This document shows positions 51,479-62,842 of a stretch of DNA of 64,000 bases, in pieces. The notes beneath the pieces are model-generated. The model saw only the letters and a list, made by a program, of their open reading frames with translations, searched no databases and was not told the DNA's origin. Made by a program: the position numbers and the translations under genes. The first letter of the stretch is position 1; every line of letters starts with the position of its first letter. This DNA is from Telopea speciosissima (Eukaryota; Streptophyta; Magnoliopsida; Proteales; Proteaceae), in assembly GCF_018873765.1 (NCBI RefSeq), contig NC_057924.1, positions 4,774,001-4,838,000 of the forward strand. Reading direction: 5' to 3'.

Positions 51479-54410
51479 TGGGCCATTTTAAATTTTTTCA
51501 AATTTGCTTCGATGAGATAAACGGTAATCAAAACAAAACAGACCGACTCAATTGGACCAAACCTAAACCAAAAACAAAACAAAACCTTATTTTCAAAAGC
51601 AAGGAGATTCACGATGGAGAATCTGGAGAATCTGGGTCTGCACATTCCGTCTTCTTCCTTTCACACATTTCAAGAGCCATGGTAGAAAACAACAGAAGAT
51701 AAAAGGAATTTCCAAGAATTGAAGCAAAACCCATGAGGCAATTAATATTGACCAACTATGAACTTCTAAAAATTTCAAAGAATGAATAACCAAACAACTC
51801 TTCGAGAAAAGAAGAACAAGAAAATAATATCTAGTTATGATTTAAAGTGAGTGAAATATTCAATTACAACGGAGCTGAGTAGAGAATACAGTTCATTTTG
51901 AAGAAAAGGTTGGATAAGATCGATGGAAATTATGGTTTTGGTCTCAACTAACATTCAAGTACTGGTCATAAACGGTGGCCAGTAGACTCAAGTACACTGG
52001 GACCAACGTGCTGATCCAACATTCAATGTATGGGTGTCAAATCCTTTACGAACCGGTCAAATTGAGCGAATCTGATGAAAAAACTTAAATTGATTCGAAC
52101 CAATTATTGTTGAATAGGTTTGATTTGGGGTATTATGGAACCTGCTGAAAATCAGACTCAAATCTGACAGAAATCCGCATCAAGGATAGAAAATCGGATC
52201 GAAACCGATATGAAATGATATTAAACCAACAAGAAACAGATACCAACCTGACCCAAATGGGCCTCCTATGAAATAACCAAACCCTCCCCCCCCCACCCCC
52301 TGTTTTTGGGTGTCTAGACCCTCCAGCTCCTGCCAATCTGAAACTGACAGCAACCCAAAAACACTTAGTATTGATTTGGTTTCGAATTCATCCATTCTCA
52401 CCGGAAAATGAGACCAAACGGATTGATTGACACCTTTAGTTTTTTTTGGATAACATTGGCGCCCTTAATTCAATGATTTAGATGTTTTGGTTTCAAAGTC
52501 ATCCATTCTCAGCCAAGACCAAACTGACCGATTGACACCCTTAGTTTTTTTTGGGTAATATTGTCGCCCTTAATTCAATGACTTGGATGTTTTTCCTTTT
52601 TTTTTAGCCTGTCAAGTTCCTCTCAATTCTAGAAACAAAGCCTTCAGATTCTAATTCCTAGCTTGTTTTCCTTTCTCTTTCCCTGCCGAATTTAGATGCT
52701 AGTACAAGCAATCATGCATTTTCCATGAGACAATTTGTTCGTCTATTATACTTGCCCACCTTATCTGCTTGCCGACTCACTTCCTTGGTCTTTTTGAATT
52801 ATCATTCGTTAGAAAAAAAAAATCATTTTTAAATAAATTTCCATGTTAATTACTTTCTCCTCTTCCTATCCTAAAGAATTTATGATCTCAGGAAGAGATA
52901 TATACCATAATTTCTTTTCAAATAGAAACATTTGATTTTTATACTACAAAAGAGTTGCAGAAAAACTAAACGGCCCATTGAGGAAGATCACCCAAAAATT
53001 TGACTCAAAACTTTGTTACAGCAATTTGAATGGAAATTAAAATTTGTGGACATGTAGAACCCAAGATCCCCTCACATGAATTATTAGCACATTCTTAGAA
53101 TAAACTAATCACATATATCAACTCCACAAGCTTGCTAAAAGGGCCATCTCACATCCTTGTAAGGATTCCTAGACCATAGTTAAAATTGGAACGTGCAACT
53201 ATTTGTTGATGTGGATATCTTGTAAAAGGTGAGAAACACTGAAGAGACCCAGAGCGGACTCCGAGGGGGATCATCTGATGCTTAAGTCAGTCCGATGAAT
53301 AGATAATATTTTCAGAAGGGGTACGGAGAGATCGAGCAATAAGTGAAATCAAGATGCCTTTACCTGGGGTCCCCCTGTGGGCATTTATACTCGGGGTAGT
53401 TATTGAGGTGGGTCCATAGCTAGTAAGTTTGGGTACGACGATAATACGAGAACGGATATGTACGACAATTAATCGGCCACACAGTAATAGTTCATTTTTC
53501 AAAAATTCGGCGCAATAAAATGTGTATGTCAATTAATTGGTACATGTTTAATATGTGTTTTAATACGGTTGCTTTGAAATAGTAAGGGAACAAAAATATG
53601 GGTTTATCCCAGTAAAAATCAAGGGGAAAACTGATTTTTTTGCAACTAAATTCTAATCTTCTCATGCATTCATGAACGCTTAAAACCAATATGGCTTTCC
53701 AAAAGGAAGAAATTTCATGCATCCCAATTCTGCAGAGGTGGTAATTAACATAAATTTCCCTATGAAATAATAGAAAGTAATTCATTAATCATGTAGCAAT
53801 AGAGGCATCAAAATATGAAATAGTAAACTCAATTTAGAATTTGGTATGCTTTTTAACAGAGTTATCGGTTTTAAAGAAATTAAACAGAACTCTAAGAATT
53901 GGAGAGAAGAAGAAACAAAAGACAAATAGGCTTACTGGCTTAATGAAGAGAGGAGTGGAAATTTTACTGACTGACTCAAAGCTTTGAAAAATGGGGTCGA
54001 ACGTAACAGAGCTGTTGAAGAAAGGAAAAAACATTATATATTGACAATGCTAGTCTTACAATGCATTATAGGCGATTCGAGATGACAGATGGGAGATGAA
54101 AGGGTTCTCTTACAACTTACATTTAAGAATCACCTTCAGAGCTGTATTTGTACAACAATCCTGATGTTTCATCAAAAGTTCAGACTGCAAAATTCCTTCA
54201 GGTTCAACAATTTTTCTTCTGTTTTTTTTTCCGATGTGTAGATGATTTGTAGGAAAGAGAAGGGGTTTAGGCTGTTTAGGGTTCAATGTTTCTCATTTTT
54301 ATTTGGATTTGAAAAGAGAAGGAAAAGAGATGGGAAAAAGAAGGGGTTTAGGGTTGTATTGTTCGTGAATGGATGAAAGGGCTGTCTTGTTCGTGAATGG
54401 GTTTACGTTT
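51479..54410. other. Intergenic upstream of CSL copy 1
   Basis: AT-rich, with no supported gene. A 111-bp direct tandem repeat is at 52375-52590 ('catccattctca', 'attgacacc', 'cgcccttaattcaatga' in both units). A TGTCAA-type TIR remnant begins near 52031 (gggtgtcaaat) and may end in the tandem repeat. Short frames at 53287-54034 show no recognisable domain. Confidence 0.55.
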
Positions 54411-54530
54411 AGGGGTTACACTCTTCTCCCATAGGGAACACTTGAGAATGACAATTGATGTCACGGACCATTTGAAATGGTTGAACCCTCAAGCCATAAC
54501 TACAAATAAGTTCACATATAAAATAGACTT
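54411..54530 (-). pseudogene. Relic of a CSL last exon and its flank
   Basis: 54461-54495 (tcacggaccatttgaaatgg, then ttgaaccctcaagcc) differs at one position from 56299-56333 inside exon 8 of CSL copy 2. 54411-54442 matches 55854-55887 just below that gene's 3' end. The two matches are adjacent here but about 410 bp apart at copy 2, so this is a deleted leftover of another duplication. Confidence 0.65.
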
Positions 54531-54617
54531 AGAATAAGGTCCGACCTTATAATTAAGAATAATTGATGTCTCTTCTATGATAAGATATAACTACAAATAA
54601 GGTCACATATAAAATAA

Positions 54618-55792
54618 CGAAAATGTTTTGTACACGGTCGTGTAAACCGTGTACGAAAGTCCCCCCTTAACTTTTTGTTTTTCTTCAAAATTCTCCAAAA
54701 TTACTTTTCATTCACAATTTTCTCTCTCTCTCTATTCACGAACCTTCCAAGTGAACTTCCCACTCAATACATCAGAAACAGGACCTGCGAGACAAGCGAG
54801 GATGACCACAAAGAAGACTGTAACTCACAAAATTCCAATATTCTGAGTTGGAATGATTAGCGCAAACCATTTATCCAAATATGTGTAATTGTAATCTGCG
54901 ACCTCCGATGAAAAATTCACCTCTGGAACAGTGCAATCAAGCTTGAGCTCCCATTTTTGGCCAAGCGGTGCCCCACATGATGTCCAGATTAGAGAGGAAT
55001 TCAGAAACCCAAACGCTGGAGATGCTTCTCGATCTCTTTCCCTTTTCCTTTTCTGATTTCACTCTCAAACCCCTGATTTCTTATTCTCCCTTTCTCGTTT
55101 TCTTTTTTTTCTCTCACTCACCCTGATTTTTCATCTCTCAAATAAGAATCTGAGATTAAAAATCCAGAATTTTGGGTGATTTCATAAAACAAAAAATTAG
55201 AGTGTCAGATTGACACCAAACAAAAAATTGTTGGGTTTTTTTTCCCTCTGTGTTTCTAGGAATCCAATTATGTTTCTCTTCTCTTCTTCTCCAGGTTTTT
55301 TAGTTTATCAAAAAAACTATTGAAAACAATTTAGGAATAACAGTGATTCACTATTTAGTAATCCAATGATGTTTCTTCTCTCCTTCTTTAAGTTTTCTTT
55401 TGAAACCATCACAGCCTCTTAAGAACGTATTTGAAAAAAGGAATTGCAGAGATTTTTCTTTTGTTTCTGTAAATGGAGTTGCAGAGTACGAAACAAATGG
55501 AAGTTGTTTGGTTTTTTTTTTTGCTTCGCCGGAGACAAAAGAAGAGAGATACGGGGATGGGAATTGCAGAGATCTTTTGTTCCTCGTTTTGATTTTTGTT
55601 TTTCTCTCTCTGCTACTGATTGTTGTGGACGACGATGAAGCTGTTTCGGATTGGCTAGGCTTCATCGGAGACGGAAGAAGAGAGATACGGTGAATGAAAA
55701 GTAGTTTTAGGGAATTTTGGGGAAAAGTAAAAAGTTAAGGGGGGGAAAAGTTTCGTACACAGTTTACACGACCGTGTACGAAACCTTTCCCC
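54618..55792. mobile_element. MULE-type element with long terminal inverted repeats
   Basis: The 10-bp repeat TATAAAATAA flanks it exactly (54608-54617 and 55793-55802). The arms are about 75 bp and inverted: 'gtacacggtcgtgtaaac' (54635) against 'gtttacacgaccgtgtac' (55762), then 'ccccccttaactttttg' against 'aaaaagttaaggggggg'. Each arm also contains its own small palindrome (gtacacgg.../ccgtgtac). The 1,175-bp interior includes a duplicated 'aagaagagagatacgg' block but no recognised protein. It lies between the two CSL genes. Confidence 0.85.
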
Positions 55793-55802
55793 TATAAAAT
55801 AA

Positions 55803-56102
55803 TATTTTATATAAAGCGGATTAGTTGACCGCCTGTTGATGCTTCTATGCGTAAGGGCTACACTCTTCTCCCATTGGGAACACTTCCCCATTTTTAAATT
55901 CTAAGAAGCGTTATTTCATTGGGAATTAATTTAAATTGCATTCATGGTGGGTTCAAGAAATCATTTCCCATGCCAAAACTTATCCATTGCATGCTTACAT
56001 TAACATGTGTGGGTTAGGGTTTTGCAGTAAATCTTTTCCTATCCCAAAAAAGGTGACCAGCCTTATTCAAGTTTGAACTTTGAAGCGTACATGAGCAAAA
56101 CT
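55803..56102. other. Downstream flank of CSL copy 2
   Basis: Minus-strand 3' region below the stop codon at 56103. It contains the block duplicated at 54411-54442. No gene seen. Confidence 0.5.
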
Positions 56103-59100
56103 TCACAACATTTGACCTTCGGAACCCATACGCATTGAGAAGTAAATGAAGAGTAATGCCAAAGTGGCGGACTTGTACAAGATTGATGAGGGGATCCCAT
56201 AAATTCCACTTCGGAAAAGCCCTTTTAGAAATGGCAAGAAGCTCAGCACTACCCATGTACTGCAAATGATCTCTCCAATACCTGGCTCGGTCCGGCCATC
56301 ACGGACCATTTGAAATGGTTGAACCCTTAAGCCGGTCATTGCAAGTGCAGTTAGGTGAACCAATAAGAGGGTTGTGGGCGGTACAAAGATAGGCGACTCG
56401 TCGAAAGTAAACCGACCATTATCGGAGTCTATAACACCACTACCTTCGCTTGATTTATTTTGGTCTTTCCGTGTTACTACGAAGACAGTCTCTGATATCC
56501 CTAACAACTTGAGAATGACAGCCAATAGCCCAAACAACAATGCAGTAGACGATTGTATCCTTGCCATTTTCTGGTTGTTCCACCATGCCTGGACCGGTAA
56601 ACCACATCGGAGGTACTCTAATAAGGTGCTAAGGTTATAAACCACGAAAAGAGAACCAACAACGAAGAAAGCCGGTTCGGAGACCTGCATATCAAGTTAC
56701 CAAGATTTAAAAAACCATCTTAATTAGCATGTAATTAGCCAAATACAATTTTTTTTTGAATTTTTTTCCTTTTCTTTTCTTGCCATCCAAACATAGACTT
56801 AAGGAGAAGGCTCTCTAAGCAAGCGGCATACAAAGCACACCAAGTTCATGTGGGGGAAAAGAAGTCATTTTTTTTGTTTAAGGAAAAAGGTCATTCCTTT
56901 GTGGTCAGCTCATAAAACCTTTTCCCCACAGCTTATGTAAGATAGGAGTGTAAGTTTAACCCTGTTGGCCTGAGCCCGAACCCAAAGAAAAGTCTAATAG
57001 TCAATTGAGTATGAAACAAACCACTACCCAATCTCATGAGACTGGTCAATCAAGGCCAACCAGGTGCTTCCTAGCAAAAATCAGGATCAATTAGGACCGA
57101 GCTGAGCCGACAAGGTGGGACCTAGGCTGAAATATCTCAGCCTGACCTAAGGCCGGGTTGGGCTTGGGTTAAACTAAGAGGATTCAAGGTTGGGCTATGC
57201 TTTTAAAAAACCCGGCCCAATCTGGTCTTATTTCATCCCTAATATAAGAGTACGAGTGGTGCATTAATTAATACTGATTTATGGGTACGGTTTATGCATG
57301 ACAATACATGAGGTTTGATAGACTTTGATAGATACCGGGGACACAATTTGGCTCTCCTCCAGCTGTGGCGAGAGCTGGAGGATCCAGCCCAACAAGACAA
57401 GGGGTGTTTGAGTCATTTCGCCGGGGACAGACTCATGTCAGTTGATAAAAAAGCCGTGCATATCTGACAATACATTGGGGTAGTAGACTTTATGCATTTA
57501 ATACAACACATGGGCACTTTGGGTAGAATTTATGCATTTAGATTTCTATGTGCGAAATCTTTTTTTTTTTTGGGTAAATGTACGAAACTTAATTTTACCT
57601 CCCAGATGCAATTCCCAGTACCAGTACCAGTGGGTGAAAGAAAACTTAGTCCTTGTTTGGACTAATGTCTGGACTAAGGGATGGCATGCCGCTTGCTTAC
57701 GTGCATGCGGGTCAGGGGCTTGACTTTCTGGTCTAAGATAATTATTCAAAACCTTGCAATCAAATGCTTGTTAATAATTAGGGAAAAAGATTAATGTCAG
57801 ATTGTGTGGAATCTACGCCCAAACAGAGGACATGCGAAATTACCATCCCATTCTCATGAAATAAAAGATCCCTTCCATGTTGATGCTTATGCACTTGCTC
57901 TTATTGGCCCCCACGCTGGTGCAGGCCATGCAACTCAATAGCGATCTTATGCCCTAATAATTATAAGGGAGAGGATTCATCCCCACGGTGTTAGTATGGG
58001 GAGAATCTATAGGTAACATCAATGTGAATTAGTTATTGTTGGCCGTACAATTCATAGTTATTGCACTCCTGCTTATTTTTTCCTATTTAATATAAGGGGT
58101 GTTGTTCTCGGTGCCGTAGCGCAACCTGCGCCTAGGCACATGGGGGTGGACACAATGACCATCTTGCCCCCTGCACAAGTTGCCCATGTGCATGGGCATA
58201 GGCTGCGCTGCGGCACAAAGAACATTCTCCCTTAATATAAAGAAGTCAAAAGAGTACCGTAGGAAGGAAACTGGTGTTGGTGAAGATGGAGTAGGCTGGT
58301 AGTAGATTGTAGCACAATTCAGGTAGAGAACGCAGAGCCCAAATCAATATATTGAGATAGCCTAAGCATTGCCGGAACTGAAGCTTCCCAGTGAGGGTGC
58401 CGATGATTGGACTGTTGTTGCTCCATAGAATCTCAAGTAGACCAGTGGACCATCTTTTCATTTGGGTCAATGTCGTGGGCCCAGTCACGGGTGCACACCC
58501 AAGAAATGCAGATGGGTCCGGGTCAAAGTAGACCGAGTTCCATCCCTTTGTATGAATCCTCAGTCCAGTGAGGACGTCTTCGGTTGTGGAGCCGTAGACC
58601 CACCCGACCTGTTTACCCCACTGTGTATCGGACTCATAGTCACAAGCTGTGACTGAGATAGCTGCTTTGACAGAGCTCAAAAGATCTCTCGGACTATCCG
58701 GGATTTCATTCCGCACAAACAATACCCGATTCGCTGATTCCATAAATTCAGGAGAATTTCCAAATTTCACTCGAAGTGCTTCATAAGGTGATTTTCCTGG
58801 CAAAAGAAGAAAAGATATATTAAGTTGAATATCTTCACCAATGGCGATGTGACACTATCATTTAACTCTAGGTTCATTGTTAACTCTCACCCCCTATTGT
58901 TTATGGCTAAAACATCTTTCCTCAGCAAGGTTCAAAATTCAGGTATCGGACTCGGGATTGGTCATGGCCGAAACCTTTTCGGATCGGGATTGGATTGGTA
59001 AAAAAACCCCTCAAAATCATTTTTTGTACGGATCAGGTCATGTATCGGCCAAAGTTGGTGGGTGTTGTGATCTCAGGATCGGATCGGTCAAAATCGATTG

Positions 59101-62100
59101 GTATTGGTCGATATCGGTCAAGGTAATATCAAAAATAAAAAAAAATATTCAGTTGGATCGGTCAAGGATCGGATCGGATCGGCCAATCCAACCGAGTTGG
59201 GCGATCCAATCAACAATCCAGTCAAATCTTGTTGTATCGGTCAAATCTTGGGAACGGCCTTGACCGATATCGATCCGATCCGGCCAATATTGACCGATCC
59301 AATCTGATACCTCAAACCATGTTCCCCAGTCCAATATCACATGGTATGAGACATTTTACCTCAATATTGCATAATTTCATGCAATATAATAGTATCAACA
59401 CATTGACAAACTCTTCTTTTTTTAGTTTAATATAGGGAGAATGTTCGGCACAGGCTGCGACTAGATACATGGGGGTGGGCGCAATGACCACCCTGCCCCC
59501 CTGAGTGGCAGGCCCATGTGTCTGGGCGCAGCTTGCGCTGCTGCATAGAGAACATGAGCCCTATTTGTCTTTCCCATAAAAGAGAAAAAGAAAAAGAAAA
59601 AAAAAAAACATATGGGATTCAGCAAAATAAAGAAGAAGAACTACCAGTAATTGAACTCATATATCTTGCTTTAGTTTCTGTCTCATCCGGTGATAGCCCA
59701 TATATAACTTTCCTTCTATTAAAGCATCCTGATCCACCACATACAGACCCTTGTATTCCTGAGAATCCACGGCCCACAATCTGAGCACAAAATATAATGA
59801 GGGTGAAGGCAATGTTAGAAAAGAAATTAAGAGAAGATGGCAATAATGGGTGAAATGACTTGGCTGTTTCGGGTGTTTTCTTTGCTGACTCACTTGTTGT
59901 AGCAGAACCAATTGATTTCCGAATGGGTCATCTTTTGGGGCTCCATAGAACTTTTGGGGGCACAGAACAAATGCGCTTTTGCTTTCTTTCTCGAAACCAA
60001 GTAGGAGACACATTGCCATGAGAACAATCTTTGAGTTGTTTGCAAACATATCACAATCGACATTGAGCAAGAAAGGGGAGTTTGTCATCACTCCTGAGAC
60101 TCTAGTCTGATAATTTCAAAGTCAATATTGTAAGTAATATTAAGAAAATTCGTATTTTAATCAAAATAGTGAATTAAGAAGTTTGTAATCTTATTTTTTT
60201 GTCCTTTTAAGATAATATACTTCTAGGGTAAGAGATTGGTGTCTAGTTGTGTAGCGCCTGCACTAGTGCAAATTAAGACCAGTAGGAATGCTGCTGGAGC
60301 ATTTGACTGAAGTGGATTATTTAGTTCACTCGGGCTGAGCGATAATTTCGCATGATCCTATGTTTGAGCGTATGAATCACGCGACTTGTTAGCGTTCTTT
60401 TTCCCATACATTTTTTTTTTCTTTCAACGAGGGCAAATCTTGTCATTTGTATAAATATTGCAATAAATAACTTTCAAATTTTAATTGAAAATCCCTTTTT
60501 ACTCATACATTAAATATTGTATTAAATAATTTTTGAGAATAAGACAAGGAGAAATTAAAAGAAGGTTTTTTTTGGTAAGAAATCAAAAGAAGGTTACAAC
60601 CTCTTAATTCACTTCATTGCTGACAACAAGTTACACCTATTAAGTAATGAGATTGTGTGAATGACACATTATAGGTATATATAGTTGGAAAATCAGGTTT
60701 TGACTCAGCCGAGTCACCCTAGTCGAGTCAAAATTTTGGAAAACATGTTCAAAAGTCACGTAGACTTGATTAGGGTAAAAACTGGCAAGAATCAGTCACA
60801 ACCCATCCCAGTCATATGAGATTCGATTTTTGCTCGAATCACACCATAATGGGAGAGTCTATTCATTTTTTAAAACTCATTAAATTAACCCACTTGAGTT
60901 GGGATTTGGGTCCTCTATAGTGCGACAGGGAGTGTAGTGCACCATCCGATGGCCTGTAGTGCTTGGGCACATAGCCCAACACACAGGGGGGTGTTGGGCT
61001 GCGTGTCCAAGCACAACAGGCCGTTGGATGTGCGCTACATTCTCTGTCGCGAGGAGCCCAACGCCTTGAGTTGAGTAAACTATTAAACAACCTCAAAACC
61101 CTAAATTCAAGAGTTCCAATACTTGCAGTTTGCTTTGCTAAGAAAAAACCGAAACCCTTAAGGGCTGTTTATTTGGCGGGAAAAAATGGGTGAGATAGTA
61201 AGAGGTAGGGGTGGGACCCATGTGTAAAGGATAGGAAAAGTGGTTTTGGTGGTCCCACATATATAAAATAACCAATTCTCTCCATTCCTTATAAAATCCT
61301 TCTTAAAAGGGTGGGATTTTTGGAGAGGGATGGGATGAGAAAATTTAAAGCAATTTGGATCCTCTACTGCCGAGCTGCCCGACACGACCCTACTGTCAAG
61401 ACATAGTAAGGCGATAAATGATCGTCTTACACCCACTCGGGCAAGGCACTCAGACAGGGGTAATGTGATAATTTATCATTTTACTGTGTCTTGGCAGTAG
61501 AGTCCTGCCAGGCAGCTCGGCAGTAAAGGATCAGGGTCCAATTTAAATAGATAATTCCTTTTTTTTGGTAAAAATAGACAATTCCTTAAATTATGGAAAG
61601 TTGTCTCCCCATTTCTCCTACCCAACAACCAAACAAACATGGGTTTTTTGTGTTTTATGGAAAACTTGTTTTTTTTCCCACCATGTTTAAACAAAGGGTT
61701 TTTAACAAATGCCCCCTAAAAATGCTCATTTATTCAAATGCCCCCTTAATTTCAAAACATTGTAGCACTGTGGTCCAGTCCGTTTATTTGGGACATTAGA
61801 CATTAGACATTAGTTTTAAGGAATCTAATGACCAAAATGCCCTTCTAATAAAAACCCACCAAAATTAAAGAATAAAATGACCAAATTGCCCTCATCTTCC
61901 CCAAATGGTTTCAGATAGTTTTTTTTTGTTTTGCTTGATTTAATCAAGGAATGGGTTACCTTGATTATACTTGGATGGTTTCTAGGATCTATATTTGAGA
62001 AAGCTTCAAATTCACCAGTCAGATCACATGGAATGGATTTCTGAGCAGCCTCTTCGATTCTTTGGCAAAGCTCTTCATATTCATTCTGTGAACTCAAAGA

Positions 62101-62842
62101 TAGAGATGAGAGATATATGGGAAGATATAAATAATGGAAAGAAATATCTGGAGCTATATACAACCTTAATCTTCTTCCATTCCCTTTGGAAATCTGAGGA
62201 TGAGAGATGGGAATTTGGCTTGGTGGGCTCAGTAGAAAAATACATGAAAGGGGCTCTAACTTGAACTTCATACTTTTTGCAGAAAGGAACCCAAAGCTTT
62301 GCAAACTTAGATGCTTCCAGAAGAGAATAAAAGGTAAGAGGAGAAGCTCCATCATCAGAGACATAACAAGCTAGCTTGTGAGCTGGGTAGTCCACAGCCA
62401 ACAAGGAGAGCACAGTGTTGACAGTGATAATTGGTGGTTCAAGAACTGAATCTGCTGTTGTCACAAACATGTCCACTGGGGGTAGCTCATCACCAACCCT
62501 ATCACAAAGAGTGGTTTAATTAGGTAGTAAAAAAGAAGAAGAAGAAGAAGAGAGAAAGAAAGAGAGAAAGAAATCTTCTCTATACCATTGTAAGAGGCGT
62601 TCTGGGTAAGTGGTGTAATCAACAGGAGTCCATTTAGCATTCATGGTGAGGATCCAGCAGAAGGTGAACCATGACTCACAGAAGAATGAAAGCTTCCAAG
62701 CTACGCCATGAACGTTGAATGATAGTAGACGATAGAAGAGAAGGAGAAGAAGGAGAAAGAAGATGATGAGATCTATGACTCTCTGAAGGGTGTTTCTACC
62801 AGGGATTCTCTCTTGGAGTGGGAGAGATATGGGATTCGCCAT
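56103..62842 (-). CDS. CSLB: Cellulose synthase-like gene, CSLB/H clade, copy 2, lacking exon 4
   Basis: Minus-strand exons: 62842-62586, 62498-62165, 62085-61960, 60106-59894, 59780-59645, 58796-58258 and 56684-56103. All GT/AG, 2,187 bp, a predicted 728 aa with no internal stop. It begins [20 protein letters not shown] and has N-terminal TM helices, SDDG (133-136), DCD (256-258), TED (427-429), QMKRW (467-471) and a complete C-terminal TM block ending at TGA. The 117-bp exon that in copy 1 (50009-49893) encodes 39 residues ending FKAGAMNVL is absent. I read 60107-61959 and found no trace. Exons 3 and 5 join in frame. In the GT2 cellulose synthase fold the KAG segment contributes to UDP-sugar binding, so the product is probably impaired or altered. 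The parent activity of CSLB proteins is itself not settled. Confidence 0.85.
56955..57240. repeat. agcccaaccc-type repeat in CSL copy 2 intron 7
   Basis: Begins 'gtgtaagtttaaccctgt' and ends near 'aaacccggcccaatctgg'. Same word family as 44145-44570 (where 'agggttaaacttgcgcccc' closes the element) and 35725-36130. No target duplication resolved. Confidence 0.5.
58096..58231. mobile_element. Foldback MITE, 9-bp target duplication
   Basis: TTAATATAA flanks it (58087-58095 and 58232-58240). The arms pair 'gccgtagcgca' with 'tgcgctgcggc' and 'cacatggg' with 'cccatgtg'. The 136-bp insert ends 25 bp below the exon 7 donor of CSL copy 2. Confidence 0.78.
58925..59310. repeat. ggatcggatcgg-rich MITE-like stretch in CSL copy 2 intron 6
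   Basis: Dense 'ggatcgg' and 'gatatcggtca' words. The edges 'aggtatcggactcgg' and 'ccgatccaatctgatacct' are inverted. It resembles the MITE at 11783-11993 (ggtatcgg). A target duplication was not resolved. It is absent from copy 1. Confidence 0.55.
59430..59565. repeat. Foldback MITE in CSL copy 2 intron 6
   Basis: 'gggagaatgttcggcacagg' is mirrored by 'tgcatagagaacatgagccc', and 'acatgggggtgggcgcaatg' by the 'cccatgtgtctgggcgcag' side. Same family as 58096-58231. It ends about 80 bp from exon 6. Confidence 0.6.
60905..61058. repeat. Foldback element in the space of the missing CSL exon 4
   Basis: 'gggtcctctatagtgcgaca' is mirrored by 'tgtcgcgaggagccc'. 'catccgatggcctg' pairs with 'caggccgttggatg', and 'gcttgggcaca' with 'tgtccaagc'. 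It lies in the enlarged intron (60107-61959) of CSL copy 2. Confidence 0.7.
61350..61539. mobile_element. Foldback MITE, 8-bp target duplication
   Basis: AATTTAAA flanks it (61342-61349 and 61540-61547). The arms are 'ggatcctctactgccgagct' and 'agctcggcagtaaaggatc'. The inner hairpin pairs 'aaggcgataaatgatcg' with 'gataatttatcatttt', as in the ctctac family. It lies in the enlarged intron of CSL copy 2. Confidence 0.82.

Noticed and set aside
54649-55693. Short plus- and minus-strand frames around 55400-55690 as a gene
   Set aside because: They lie wholly within the MULE-type element, overlap each other in several frames and show no domain.
58877-59263. 128-codon plus-strand frame
   Set aside because: Made of ggatcgg-type repeats inside a CSL intron.
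60107-61959. A diverged exon 4 for CSL copy 2
   Set aside because: Read through on the minus strand for the VIWENKG, REKRP and KAGAMN codons with splice sites; nothing comparable was seen.
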